Origin: Arthrobacter sp. StoSoilA2
GTDB taxonomy: Bacteria > Actinomycetota > Actinomycetes > Actinomycetales > Micrococcaceae
Reading direction: 5' to 3'
DNA length: 64,000 nt
NCBI RefSeq assembly: GCF_019977195.1
Contig: NZ_AP024643.1
Coordinates: forward strand, 1,488,001-1,552,000
The notes below the pieces were generated by a model. It was not told the origin of the DNA. It saw nothing but the letters and a program-made list of their open reading frames with translations, and searched no databases. Shown piece after piece: positions 43,775-52,369 of this stretch. The translations under genes and the position numbers were made by a program. Each line of letters starts with the position of its first letter. Position 1 is the stretch's first letter.

Positions 43775-44794
43775 TCAGCGTGGCGGTGCCACCGAACCCC
43801 GTTCGATGACGGGGCAGATGAGTTTTTTCTGCCCCGGCGGCGTGCCGGGTTTTTCAATGTCGTCCAGGAGCCGCGTAACGGCCCAGCACCCCATCTCGTA
43901 ATGCGGAAGGGCAACAGTGGTCAGCCCTGGCCACAGCGCATCTGCGATGAGTTCGAGGTTGTCCATTCCCACCACTGAGAGGTCTTCCGGGATGCGAAGG
44001 CCTGCTGCCGAAGCTGATTGGTAGGCGCCCATGGCCATGCGGTCGTTGAAGCAGAACAGGGCAGTGGGCCGATCAGGTAAAGACAGCAGTTGTGCCGCTG
44101 CCTGCCTGCCGCCGACAGTGTCCGAGACCGCGGAGGCGACGAGCCGTGGATCTTCCGGCAGCCCGTTGCGAAGGAGGGCGTTTCGGTAGCCCTCCAGCCG
44201 TCCGTGCGTGGCCGGGATGTCGTCAATATTGTTGATCATCCCGATCCTTGTATGCCCTGCAGCAGCCAGGATTTCCACCGCGCTTTCCGCGGCGGCGATT
44301 TCATCCGGGACCACTGAGGAGATTGAACTGTCAGCGGAGGCCGCGTCCAGCAGGACCGTGGGGACTTCGTAAAGCTCCTCGGGAACGGTGACGCCCTGAT
44401 GGTACATCCGGGCGTAAACGATCCCGTCCACCTGGTGTTGCTGGAGGGTTTGGATTTCGTGTTTCTCAAGATCGTTGTCAAGCCCCGAATTGAGCACCAT
44501 CAGCAGGTAGCCCCGCTGATACGCGGTTTCCTGGGCGCCACGGATCATGGCCCCGGCAAAGGGCGTGGTGGTGATTTGATCACTGACGAGGCCAATGATC
44601 TGCGAACGCTGGTTCCGCAGTCCGCTGGCCAGGCGATTGGGGGCGTAGCCCAGATCCTTGGCCACCGCCCGGACGTGTTCTTGCGTTTTGCGGTTCACGC
44701 GATCGCTGGTGGCGTCGTTGAGTGCATGGGAAACAGTGGTGATTGAAACGCCGGCAGCCTTCGCCACTTCGCGGATTCCTACCTTCGTCGTCAT
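43775..44794 (-). CDS. LacI-family regulator of the fructan uptake operon
   Basis: A 339-residue LacI/GalR regulator. HTH: GIREVAKAAGVSITTVSHALNDATSDRVN, then hinge (APNRLASGLRNQRSQIIGLV) and sugar domain. The ATG at 44794 (MTTKVGIREV) is used; a longer frame would extend through its own operator. Two AAAACGTTTT palindromes lie directly upstream, so it is autoregulated and probably also controls the ABC/GH32 genes downstream, possibly by read-through. Confidence 0.92.
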   Translation of the reverse strand: MTTKVGIREVAKAAGVSITTVSHALNDATSDRVNRKTQEHVRAVAKDLGYAPNRLASGLRNQRSQIIGLVSDQITTTPFAGAMIRGAQETAYQRGYLLMVLNSGLDNDLEKHEIQTLQQHQVDGIVYARMYHQGVTVPEELYEVPTVLLDAASADSSISSVVPDEIAAAESAVEILAAAGHTRIGMINNIDDIPATHGRLEGYRNALLRNGLPEDPRLVASAVSDTVGGRQAAAQLLSLPDRPTALFCFNDRMAMGAYQSASAAGLRIPEDLSVVGMDNLELIADALWPGLTTVALPHYEMGCWAVTRLLDDIEKPGTPPGQKKLICPVIERGSVAPPR

Positions 44795-44807
44795 CGACAG
44801 CCCTTTG

Positions 44808-44853
44808 CAAAACGTTTTGAATGTTGTTTGGATCACATTACCTAAAACGTTTT
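44808..44853 (-). promoter_or_regulatory. Two LacI operators upstream of lacI
   Basis: CAAAACGTTTTG (44808-44819) and AAAACGTTTT (44844-44853), both CG-centred palindromes of the LacI/GalR type, 35 bp apart centre to centre. The first is 14 bp before the ATG at 44794. Confidence 0.8.
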
Positions 44854-44891
44854 GCAACTGTCAAGGACAACGGGCACGCCCTTAAAAGCGA

Positions 44892-44926
44892 AAGGCACCG
44901 CAACGTCCTGGACGTTGCGGTGCCTT
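44892..44926 (-). terminator. Intrinsic terminator of the nirB-cobA-hemD operon
   Basis: A perfect 16-bp stem (arms 44892-44907 and 44911-44926) with loop CTG. On the minus strand the 3' side is followed by a TTTCGCTTTT stretch, 54 bp past the hemD stop. Confidence 0.85.
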
Positions 44927-44979
44927 CTTGAGCGAGGGTCTGCGGGCGGGCTTGCCCCGGGCTAGCGAACCCAGGGAAC

Positions 44980-46137
44980 CTAAGCCCGCAGCCGGTACCC
45001 GCGCTTCACGACCGTTTCTATGAGCTTGCCGTCAGGAAGCGAGGAGCGCAGCCGGCTGACTGTCATGTCCAGGGCGTGCACGGAACCGCGGAGGTCCAGG
45101 AGGTCCGAGAGCGATTCACGGGACAGCACCGCACCACCGGCGCCCAGCAGGGCCCGGAGCAAGAGCAGGGGCGCTGGAGCGAGTTCCACTACTTCGCCGT
45201 TGATCCGCAGGCAGCGTCCGCGGAGTTCGATGGTGGCGCTCTTGGTTTCCAGGCGGCGCACGTGGTTCAAGGACAGGTGCTCCGTCACCAGGCGAATGAG
45301 TGCGCCCATGCGGTAACGGTCGGGAATGAGTGGCGTCAGGCCGGCGTCGAGCAGTGGCTGTGCCGTGACAGGCCCGACGGCGGCAACCGTGACGGGCCCT
45401 TTGAGTGCTTCAATGAGCTGCCGGTACAGGCCCATCTCATGCGCCGTGCTCCACATCGCGTCCACTGCTGGGGCGCTGGTGAAGGTCAGGACGTCAAGGT
45501 TGCCATTGCACACGGCCTCGATCAGGCGCGGGAGTTTGTCCTCGCCGTCGGGCTTGACCCACCGGTATGGCGTCACCGTCAGGACCGTGGCGCCGGACAT
45601 CCGGAGGCGCTCCAGCTGGCGTACATCGGTGTACCCGTGCAGCTGAACAGCCACCGTCTTGCCCCGGACACCCTCCGCCAGGAGCATGTCCACAAGTGTC
45701 GCTGTGGTTTCGTCACTGCTGATTCCGACGTCGGCAAGGCCGGCCGCGCGGACGGCACCGCGCGCTTTGGGTCCCCGAACGAACATGCGGCAGGCCGAGA
45801 GTGTTTCCAGGAGTTGCTCGCCGATGCCGAAGGAGTCCGCCGCCTCGCACCAGCGGCGCATGCCGTAGGCCGTGGTGGCGATGCAGATATCCGGCTTGGC
45901 GGCGATGATGGTGCGGGTGTCCTCGATGAGGACCATGTCCTCCTGCACGGGCGCGATCTTCAAGGCCGGGGCATGGAGCACGCTCGCACCCCGCCGTTCC
46001 AGGGCCTCGATGAGGTCCCTGGAACGGCGATGCGAGGTAACGCCGATGCGGAACCCGTCCAGCGGCGCTTCGGTAGCTTCTGAAACGTCCGTGGCGGTTG
46101 TGACGTCTTGGATTTCAAGGGCACGTGCAACAGTCAT
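44980..46137 (-). CDS. Uroporphyrinogen-III synthase fused to a winged-helix DNA-binding domain
   Basis: A 385-residue protein. Residues about 35-285 are HemD (ring closure of hydroxymethylbilane), opening with GFRIGVTSHRRSRDLIEALERRG and continuing with VLTFTSAPAVDAMW. Residues about 295-385 are an OmpR-type winged helix (LRINGEVVELAPAPLLLLRALL, then ALDMTVSRLRSSLPD and TVVKRGYRLRA). The same fusion is known in mycobacteria near nirBD (Rv0260c). Start 46137 is chosen; a TTG at 46158 would overlap cobA. It is the last gene of the nirB operon and may both supply siroheme precursor and regulate; whether the synthase part is active is uncertain. Confidence 0.85.
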   Translation of the reverse strand: MTVARALEIQDVTTATDVSEATEAPLDGFRIGVTSHRRSRDLIEALERRGASVLHAPALKIAPVQEDMVLIEDTRTIIAAKPDICIATTAYGMRRWCEAADSFGIGEQLLETLSACRMFVRGPKARGAVRAAGLADVGISSDETTATLVDMLLAEGVRGKTVAVQLHGYTDVRQLERLRMSGATVLTVTPYRWVKPDGEDKLPRLIEAVCNGNLDVLTFTSAPAVDAMWSTAHEMGLYRQLIEALKGPVTVAAVGPVTAQPLLDAGLTPLIPDRYRMGALIRLVTEHLSLNHVRRLETKSATIELRGRCLRINGEVVELAPAPLLLLRALLGAGGAVLSRESLSDLLDLRGSVHALDMTVSRLRSSLPDGKLIETVVKRGYRLRA

Positions 46138-46147
46138 TGATTTACTT

Positions 46148-47182
46148 TCAGGCTTCAAGGAGCGAAGCCGCGAGTCGGCTCAGTTCAGCGGATGCTTCGG
46201 CATGATTACGGTTGGCTTCAGCCACCCGGACCACCTCGCCTATGACCAGCACGGCCGGGTTGCTGCAACCAGTGGCTGCCGTTTCGATCGTACCCAGATC
46301 GGCGATGGTGGTGCGTTGGCCCGGGCGGTAGCCACGCTCCACTACGGCCATCGGCATGTCAGCCTCCATGCCCGCCCGGCGCAAACCGGCGGCAAGCTGC
46401 GGGAGGGTTCCGATGCCCATGAGGACAACGATCGTGCCGCCGAGTCCTGCCAGGTGCGTGTGTTCCTTCTCCGTCAGCGGGGCGTGTCCGGAAACCACGG
46501 TGAACATGTGGCTTACCTCGCGGTGCGTTACCGGAATTCCCGCTGCAGCCGGAACAGAGATAGCGCTGGTGACACCGGAGATCACGCGGACGGGAACGCC
46601 AGCGGCAACGCAGGCTGCCACTTCTTCGCCGCCGCGGCCAAAGACGTATGGATCGCCGCCCTTAAGCCGGACCACGTTCTTGCCCAGGAGCGCAGCTTCC
46701 ACCATGAGTTTCTCGATGTCACGCTGCGTGACCTTGTGGTGCCCGGGCTGCTTTCCAACGTCCACCAACTCGCCGGACGTCAGGTCGGCCAGCTCCTGAT
46801 ACGGGGCCAGGCGATCGTAAAACACGACGTCGGCATCGCGGAGGGCGTCCACCGCACCAACCGTGAGGAGATCCAGGGCGCCCGGACCACCGCCCACCAG
46901 GGTCACATGCCCCTCGATGCCTGGTGCCGGCTCGAAAGCTACCGGAATACCGGCACCGCCGCAGCGTTCAACCAAAGGCTCCCAACCGGCGTCGCCGTCG
47001 TCCACCACTGCTACCAGGAACGGACGCTCGGGCAGAGGTCCGTCGCCGGGTGCGCCGGCAGGGGTGCTGAGGCGGTAAACGTTGGCCCCGGCAGCCTCGT
47101 AGCGGCGGACGGCCTGGCGGGCGGCTATTTCGGATCCCGTGACGAGGACGTCGCGGCCTGTGAGATCAATGGTGAGCTGCAT
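46148..47182 (-). CDS. cobA: Uroporphyrinogen-III C-methyltransferase CobA (with reduced N-terminal siroheme synthase part)
   Basis: A 344-residue protein. The C-terminal 250 residues are the SAM-dependent methyltransferase: VGGGPGALDLLTVGAVDALRDADVVFYDRL, then VVRLKGGDPYVFGRGGEE and VVSGHAPLT. It makes precorrin-2 for siroheme. The first 95 residues (MQLTIDLTGRDVLVTGSEIAARQAVRRYEAAGA) resemble the Rossmann start of CysG but are too short for a complete dehydrogenase/chelatase. It lies between nirB and hemD with 8-11 bp gaps, giving cofactor for NirB. Confidence 0.92.
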   Translation of the reverse strand: MQLTIDLTGRDVLVTGSEIAARQAVRRYEAAGANVYRLSTPAGAPGDGPLPERPFLVAVVDDGDAGWEPLVERCGGAGIPVAFEPAPGIEGHVTLVGGGPGALDLLTVGAVDALRDADVVFYDRLAPYQELADLTSGELVDVGKQPGHHKVTQRDIEKLMVEAALLGKNVVRLKGGDPYVFGRGGEEVAACVAAGVPVRVISGVTSAISVPAAAGIPVTHREVSHMFTVVSGHAPLTEKEHTHLAGLGGTIVVLMGIGTLPQLAAGLRRAGMEADMPMAVVERGYRPGQRTTIADLGTIETAATGCSNPAVLVIGEVVRVAEANRNHAEASAELSRLAASLLEA

Positions 47183-47190
47183 GGGTTCCC

Positions 47191-49851
47191 CTACTTCTCT
47201 GCGCCGACGGGTTCTGCGCCGACGGGTTCTGCGCCGACAGTTTCGCGGCGGACCGGGATGGTGGAGGCGATGAGCACGCCGCCCTTTTCCTCGTTCGTCG
47301 CAGGGCGGATCTGGCCCCGCTCCGGAACGAAGGAGATGGACTCGTCCTTCTGGTTGGGGGCGTTGACGAAGGAACGGAAACGGCGGAGGCGCTCCGGATC
47401 CTTCAAGGTCTCAGCCCACTCGTCCTCGTAGGTGTCGATGTGCTTGGCCATGGCCGCTTCAAGCTCCTCGGCGATGCCAAGCGAGTCGTGTACCACTACT
47501 TCCTCGACGTGCTTGATGCCGCCGTCGAGCTCTTCCTGCCAACGCGCCGTGCGCTGCAGGCGGTCGGCGGTACGGATGTAGTACATGAGGTAGCGGTCGA
47601 TGTACTTCAGCAGTGTTTCGTCATCCAGGTCCTTGGCAAGCAACTGTGCGTGTGCCGGGGTAGCACCACCGTTGCCGCCGACGTACAGGTTCCAGCCGTC
47701 AGCCGTGGCGATGACGCCGACGTCCTTGCCGCGGGCCTCGGCGCATTCGCGGGCGCAACCGGACACGCCCATCTTCAGCTTGTGCGGGCTGCGCAGGCCC
47801 CGGTAGCGCAGTTCCAGGGCGATGGCCATGGCTACGGAATCCTGGACGCCGAAGCGGCACCACGTGGACCCAACGCAGGACTTCACCGTGCGCAGGCTCT
47901 TGCCGTAGGCCTGGCCGGATTCGAAGCCGGCATCAACCAGTTCCTTCCAGATGTCCGGCAGCTGCTCGAGGCGGGCGCCGAACATATCGATGCGCTGGCC
48001 ACCGGTGATCTTGGTGTACAGGTTGTACTTTTCCGCGACCGCTGCGATGACACCGAGACCCTTGGGGGTGATTTCACCACCGGCAATACGCGGTACCACC
48101 GAGTAGGTGCCGTCCTTCTGCATGTTCGCCAAGGCGCGGTCGTTGGTGTCCTGCAGGGAACCACGGCCGGCGTCCAGGACGTAGGCGGAGTGCTGGCTGG
48201 CCAGGATGGAGGCGATGGTCGGCTTGCAGATATCGCAACCGGCACCCGTACCGTACTTGGCCATGATGTCTTCGAAGGAGGTAAGTTCCAGGACACGGAT
48301 AGCGTCGAACAGCTCCTGGCGGGACAGGCTGATGTGTTCGCACAGGGCCTTGGAAACCTCGATGCCGGACTTCTTCAGTTCGCCTTCGAGGAGCTTCTTC
48401 AGCATGGGGACGCAGGAACCACACTGGGTGCCGGCACGCGTGCAGGCTTTGACTTCACCGAGTTCCTGGACCGGTGCGTTGCCTTCGCAGGCACCGCACC
48501 CATTGATGGTGTCGCGAATGGTTCCGGCGGACACGTTGTTGCAGGAGCAGAGGATTGCATCGTCAGGCAGCTCGGTTTCCGGAGCCTCTCCGCCACCGGC
48601 AGCGCTCAGGAAGGCGCCGGGCTCGGCAGGCAATTCACGTCCCAGCAGCGGACGCAGGCTCATGTAAGGCGAAGCATCGCCGACGAAGATGCCGCCCAGG
48701 AGAGTCTTGGCATCGTCAGTGGTGACGATCTTCTGGTAAACGCCACGGGCGGGGTCTGCGTAGACGATTTCGAGGGAGTGCTCGGTCTTGGCGAAGGCAT
48801 CGCCGAAGCTCGCCACATCCACGCCGGACAACTTCAGTTTGGTGGCGGTGTCGAATCCCGGGAAGGTTGCCTCGCCGCCGTGCAGGCGGTCCGCAACGAT
48901 CTCGGCCATGGTGTTTGCCGGAGCAACGAGGCCCAGGCACATGCCCTCGAAGTTGGCCACTTCACCGATAGCCCAAATACCGTCCACCTCGGTGGCACAG
49001 AAATCGTTGATCACCACGCCGCCGCGCTGGCCCAGGCTAAACAGCTGCTCTTCGCCCTCAGCTGCGCGGAAGAGATCATCGCGCGGCTTTACACCGATAG
49101 CCACGATCACGAGGTCCGCATCAATAATGCGGCCATCTGCCATCAGGACGCCGGTGACCTGGCCGTCGTCGTCCGTCAGTACCTCGGACGGGAAGACACC
49201 GCCGTGGACTTCGAAGCCCTTCGCCTCGATCAGGCGGCCAAGTGCCTGGCCGGCGCCTTCATCCAACTGCGTGTTCATGAGCCACGGCGCACCGTTGATG
49301 ACGATCGGCGTGGCGCCCAGCTGCTCGGTGCCTGCAGCGGATTCAAGGCCCAGCAAGCCACCGCCGATGGTGACCGCGTTAACCTTGCGGCCCAGTTTTT
49401 CGCGGAGCTCCGCAATGGCCTTGTTAATCGCCCAAACGTCCTCGAGCGTGCGGTAGACGTGGGTGTGCTCGGAGCCAGGGATGGGGAGCCGGGCTGCATC
49501 GGAACCAGAGGCAACCACCAGGTGGTCGTATTCGTACTTGTTGCCCGCCGCGGTGAGGACACTCTTGGCAACGGAATCAATCTTGACTGCGCGCTCGCCG
49601 GTCTTCAGCGTCAGGGCCTCGTGGTCCCACATGGCAGCATCGCCCAGGGTGAGGTCCACGTCGGTTTCCGTCAGCGCCTTGCTCAAGGCAACGCGGTCGT
49701 AGGGGAGGTGCGCCTCTTCCGTCAGAACCGTAACCTGCCAGCCTTCAAGACCGCGGTTGTACATTGCGTCGGCGAAACGGTGGGCCGCAGGGCCGCCTCC
49801 GACGACAACGATGCGGCGCGGGTTCTCTGTACTTGAAGTGTGTCCGGTCAC
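47191..49851 (-). CDS. nirB: Assimilatory nitrite reductase large subunit NirB
   Basis: An 886-residue enzyme that reduces nitrite to ammonia with NAD(P)H. FAD/NAD domains (VVVGGGPAAHRFADAM; TIGGGLLGLESAAG) are followed by a BFD-type [2Fe-2S] domain (CSCNNVSAGT, CTRAGTQCGSC), then the siroheme part with C-x5-C (SCVGSTWC) and C-x3-C (GCAREC) ligating the [4Fe-4S]-siroheme. The C terminus has an added VGAEP repeat. The start MTGHTSS at 49851 precedes the FAD motif by about 12 residues. It leads the operon with cobA and hemD; a GlnR-like array lies 68-105 bp upstream. The nirD partner is on the other strand. Confidence 0.95.
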   Translation of the reverse strand: MTGHTSSTENPRRIVVVGGGPAAHRFADAMYNRGLEGWQVTVLTEEAHLPYDRVALSKALTETDVDLTLGDAAMWDHEALTLKTGERAVKIDSVAKSVLTAAGNKYEYDHLVVASGSDAARLPIPGSEHTHVYRTLEDVWAINKAIAELREKLGRKVNAVTIGGGLLGLESAAGTEQLGATPIVINGAPWLMNTQLDEGAGQALGRLIEAKGFEVHGGVFPSEVLTDDDGQVTGVLMADGRIIDADLVIVAIGVKPRDDLFRAAEGEEQLFSLGQRGGVVINDFCATEVDGIWAIGEVANFEGMCLGLVAPANTMAEIVADRLHGGEATFPGFDTATKLKLSGVDVASFGDAFAKTEHSLEIVYADPARGVYQKIVTTDDAKTLLGGIFVGDASPYMSLRPLLGRELPAEPGAFLSAAGGGEAPETELPDDAILCSCNNVSAGTIRDTINGCGACEGNAPVQELGEVKACTRAGTQCGSCVPMLKKLLEGELKKSGIEVSKALCEHISLSRQELFDAIRVLELTSFEDIMAKYGTGAGCDICKPTIASILASQHSAYVLDAGRGSLQDTNDRALANMQKDGTYSVVPRIAGGEITPKGLGVIAAVAEKYNLYTKITGGQRIDMFGARLEQLPDIWKELVDAGFESGQAYGKSLRTVKSCVGSTWCRFGVQDSVAMAIALELRYRGLRSPHKLKMGVSGCARECAEARGKDVGVIATADGWNLYVGGNGGATPAHAQLLAKDLDDETLLKYIDRYLMYYIRTADRLQRTARWQEELDGGIKHVEEVVVHDSLGIAEELEAAMAKHIDTYEDEWAETLKDPERLRRFRSFVNAPNQKDESISFVPERGQIRPATNEEKGGVLIASTIPVRRETVGAEPVGAEPVGAEK
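47201..47238. repeat. 15-bp tandem repeat at the nirB 3' end
   Basis: Two full and one partial copy of GCGCCGACGGGTTCT (plus strand) encode VGAEP-VGAEP-VGAEK at the NirB C terminus. The unit is a multiple of three, so copy-number change keeps the frame. Confidence 0.85.
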
Positions 49852-49918
49852 TGGTGGGCCTTTCGCAGATGTTGCAGACGGATCTCCGCAACTTGTGCTT
49901 CCAGCCTAGGGACGGGCA

Positions 49919-49956
49919 GTTTCGCTTCAGTTTCCCCTTTGTTTCGTGATCTTAAC
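49919..49956 (-). promoter_or_regulatory. Four-box GlnR-like array upstream of nirB
   Basis: On the minus strand GTTAA-n6-GAAAC-n6-GAAAC-n6-GAAAC occurs with exact 11-bp spacing (5-mers starting on the plus strand at 49952, 49941, 49930, 49919). GlnR of Streptomyces and mycobacteria binds gTnAC-n6-GAAAC pairs and controls nirBD. The array is in the nirB-nirD intergenic region and could serve both. Confidence 0.75.
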
Positions 49957-50133
49957 TTCTGCATCACGAACGCATTTCGCAAGGTGTGAGGTCTCTTTTA
50001 CGCACCGGACACAAATGCGGACCCCCGATGAAACACCCGCGCCCTAGCTTTGAAGAGTGGCCGCAAGCGTGGCCCGGTCCGGGGGAGTGAAGGTGGAAAT
50101 TGCCAGCGCCCGGACACAGTGAGAGGGGCTGAA

Positions 50134-50502
50134 ATGACCGTAATTCTGGACCGTGCCGACGAGCTGACTACTACCGCCGTTGGCGAATGGCACCGTGTGT
50201 GCGCAGTGGATGAACTCGAAGTGGCCTGGGGCGAAGCGGCATTGATCGAGGGCCGCCAGGTAGCGTTGTTCCGCATCGCACCCGGCGAAGTCTTCGCCGT
50301 CGCACAGCAGGACCCGGCCACCCTGGCCAACGTCATGGCCCGCGGCATTATCGGGTCCCGCGGCAGCCGGCCGACCATTGCGTCGCCGCTGCACAAAGAG
50401 GTTTACGACCTCGAAACCGGTGAGTGCTTCACCGACCCCAACCTTAAGCTCGCAACCTTTGCCACCCGCCTTGTGGATGGCTACATCGAGGTTGAACTCT
50501 AA
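50134..50502 (+). CDS. nirD: Nitrite reductase small subunit NirD
   Basis: A 122-residue Rieske-fold protein that associates with NirB. It lacks the Cys/His cluster ligands, as is normal for NirD (VFAVAQQDPATLANVMARGII, then ASPLHKEVYDLETGECF). The ATG at 50134 follows GAGAGGGG; a longer frame to 50050 is unsupported. It is transcribed away from nirB, with 282 bp between the starts, while it usually follows nirB directly. It is convergent with the phosphohexomutase gene. Confidence 0.93.
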   Translation: MTVILDRADELTTTAVGEWHRVCAVDELEVAWGEAALIEGRQVALFRIAPGEVFAVAQQDPATLANVMARGIIGSRGSRPTIASPLHKEVYDLETGECFTDPNLKLATFATRLVDGYIEVEL

Positions 50503-50520
50503 AACGCCGGACTCCGGCGG

Positions 50521-52266
50521 CTACAAACCCAACGCCTCGCGGACATCCCCAAGGACATCGTCCAGGGATGTCCGCGCTGCTTGGCGTGCAGCAGGAAGCT
50601 CTGCCGCCGACTCCACAGCCTGGATCACCTCCAGGTAACACTTGAGCTTTGGTTCGGTGCCGCTGGGCCGGATGATCACGCGGCTCTGGTCCCGTGTGAG
50701 ATACAAAAGCCCGTCCGTGGGCGGCAGGGATTCGCTGCCTTCGGCAAGATCGGTGAAAACCTCGACGGCGGAGCCTCCAAACGCTTCCGGCGGGTTGACG
50801 CGTAGTCGGTTCATCATGGCGTCCAGGAGACCCAGGTCCGCCACGCGGATGCTCAACTGGTCACTCGCATGAAGCCCGTGCACCAGGTACAGCTCATCCA
50901 GGGTGTCGAAGATCGTCTTGCCCTCGGCCTTTGCGGTTGCCGCCAATTCCGCGATCAGCACCGCCGCCGAGATGCCGTCCTTGTCCCGGACCAGATCCGG
51001 TGCCACGCAATAACCCAGCGCTTCCTCGTACCCATAGGTGAGCCCCGGGACGCGCGAAATCCACTTGAAGCCCGTGAGCGTTTCCTCATGGGCATAGCCC
51101 GCCGCAGCCGCAATGCGTGACAACAGCCGCGAGGACACGATTGAGTTGGCGAAGACGCCTGCCCGGGGTTCTTCGCCGGCACCGGCGGCCATACGCGCAA
51201 CGATATGGGCGCCCAGGAGCGCACCCACTTCGTCCCCGCGCAACATCCGCCAGGCTCCCGTTGCGGGGTCAACCGCAGCGACCGCCGCCCGGTCGGCGTC
51301 GGGATCGTTGGCCAGGACGATGTCCGCACCTAGGTCCGCAGCAGCCGCAAGAGCCAGGTCCAGGGCGCCGGGCTCTTCCGGGTTGGGGAATGCGACCGTG
51401 GGGAAATCAGGGTCCGGCTCGGCCTGTTCCGCCACGAGCGTGACATTTGCGAAGCCGGCTGCGTTCAGCACGGATACGGCTGTTTCACCACCCACGCCAT
51501 GCATGGGGGTCAGGACGATCTTCAGGTCCCGGGCGGGGAAGTGCTCTGCATCCACCAAGCCTGCCATCGCGGCTTGGTAGTCAGCGGTGATGGAGGTGGG
51601 CAGGACAGTCCAGCCATCGTCTGCCAGCGTGATCGACTCCAACGCGCCCACGGCCTCAATCTTTTCGGCAATCTGAGCATCGTACGGCGCCACGATCTGG
51701 GAACCGCGCCCGCTTTCAGATACTGCATGGCGTCCCAGATAGACCTTGTAACCGTTGTCCTGCGGCGGGTTGTGGCTCGCTGTGACCATGACACCGCCGT
51801 CGCAATCCAGTGACCTGACCGCGTAGGCGAGCAACGGCGTCGGAAGCGCTGCCGGCATCAGGAAGGTTTCAATGCCTGCTGCCGTAAAGATTGCGGCCGT
51901 CTCTTGCGCGAAGATGTCCGAGTTGTAGCGGGCGTCAAAGCCGACGACGGCGCTCGGCCGGGTACCCGGCGCAGCTGCGGCTACCACTTCGGTCAAGAAA
52001 GCAGCCAAGCCGGCCGCCGCCCGGCGGACCACCACCCTGTTCATCCGGTTGGGACCTGGTCCGAGGGCAGCTCGAAGGCCGGCGGTGCCAAACTGCAGGG
52101 TGCCATTGAAGCTGTCGCCCAGTTCCTGGACTGCTCCTGCGTCACCGCCGCTGGCGAGGTCGGTGAGCTCAAGGAGAGCTGCCGACGTCGTGGGGTCCGG
52201 ATCGTGGGAAGCCCATTCGCGGGCGTCGGTGAGCAGCTGGTTAAGGGCGGCATCGCTTGATGTCAT
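50521..52266 (-). CDS. Phosphoglucomutase/phosphomannomutase
   Basis: A 581-residue alpha-D-phosphohexomutase. Active serine loop VMVTASHNPPQDNGYKVY, metal loop ANDPDADRAAVA, sugar-binding GYEEALGY and phosphate-binding RPSGTEPKLKCY are all intact. It interconverts hexose 1- and 6-phosphates. Start 52266 (MTSSDAALNQLL) or a GTG nine codons upstream are both possible, neither with a clear ribosome binding site. It is separated from the GH32 gene by a large hairpin, so co-transcription is unlikely. Confidence 0.93.
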   Translation of the reverse strand: MTSSDAALNQLLTDAREWASHDPDPTTSAALLELTDLASGGDAGAVQELGDSFNGTLQFGTAGLRAALGPGPNRMNRVVVRRAAAGLAAFLTEVVAAAAPGTRPSAVVGFDARYNSDIFAQETAAIFTAAGIETFLMPAALPTPLLAYAVRSLDCDGGVMVTASHNPPQDNGYKVYLGRHAVSESGRGSQIVAPYDAQIAEKIEAVGALESITLADDGWTVLPTSITADYQAAMAGLVDAEHFPARDLKIVLTPMHGVGGETAVSVLNAAGFANVTLVAEQAEPDPDFPTVAFPNPEEPGALDLALAAAADLGADIVLANDPDADRAAVAAVDPATGAWRMLRGDEVGALLGAHIVARMAAGAGEEPRAGVFANSIVSSRLLSRIAAAAGYAHEETLTGFKWISRVPGLTYGYEEALGYCVAPDLVRDKDGISAAVLIAELAATAKAEGKTIFDTLDELYLVHGLHASDQLSIRVADLGLLDAMMNRLRVNPPEAFGGSAVEVFTDLAEGSESLPPTDGLLYLTRDQSRVIIRPSGTEPKLKCYLEVIQAVESAAELPAARQAARTSLDDVLGDVREALGL

Positions 52267-52296
52267 AGGGACAAAACTATCCTCATTGCCCACGTC

Positions 52297-52369
52297 AAAG
52301 GCAACGCGGGGTCAGATACGGCCCATAAATCTCGTCGTAATGGGCCGTATCTGACCCCGCGTTGCTTTT
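52297..52369. repeat. 29-bp near-perfect inverted repeat (terminator or dispersed palindrome)
   Basis: Arms 52297-52325 and 52341-52369 match in 28 of 29 positions around a 15-nt loop and overlap the GH32 stop codon. On the minus strand the distal arm ends in CCTTTGACG, so it could terminate GH32 transcription, but the stem is far longer than normal. The arm core GGGGTCAGATACGGCCCA looks like a mobile or REP-like unit. Confidence 0.7.

Noticed and set aside
45872..47431. A 519-codon plus-strand frame opposite hemD/cobA
   Set aside because: No recognisable motif; overlaps two well-supported genes and their junction.
47440..49836. A 798-codon open frame on the plus strand opposite nirB
   Set aside because: It mirrors nirB's high-GC third-position bias and has no domain, no ribosome binding site and no conserved motif; nirB is certain.
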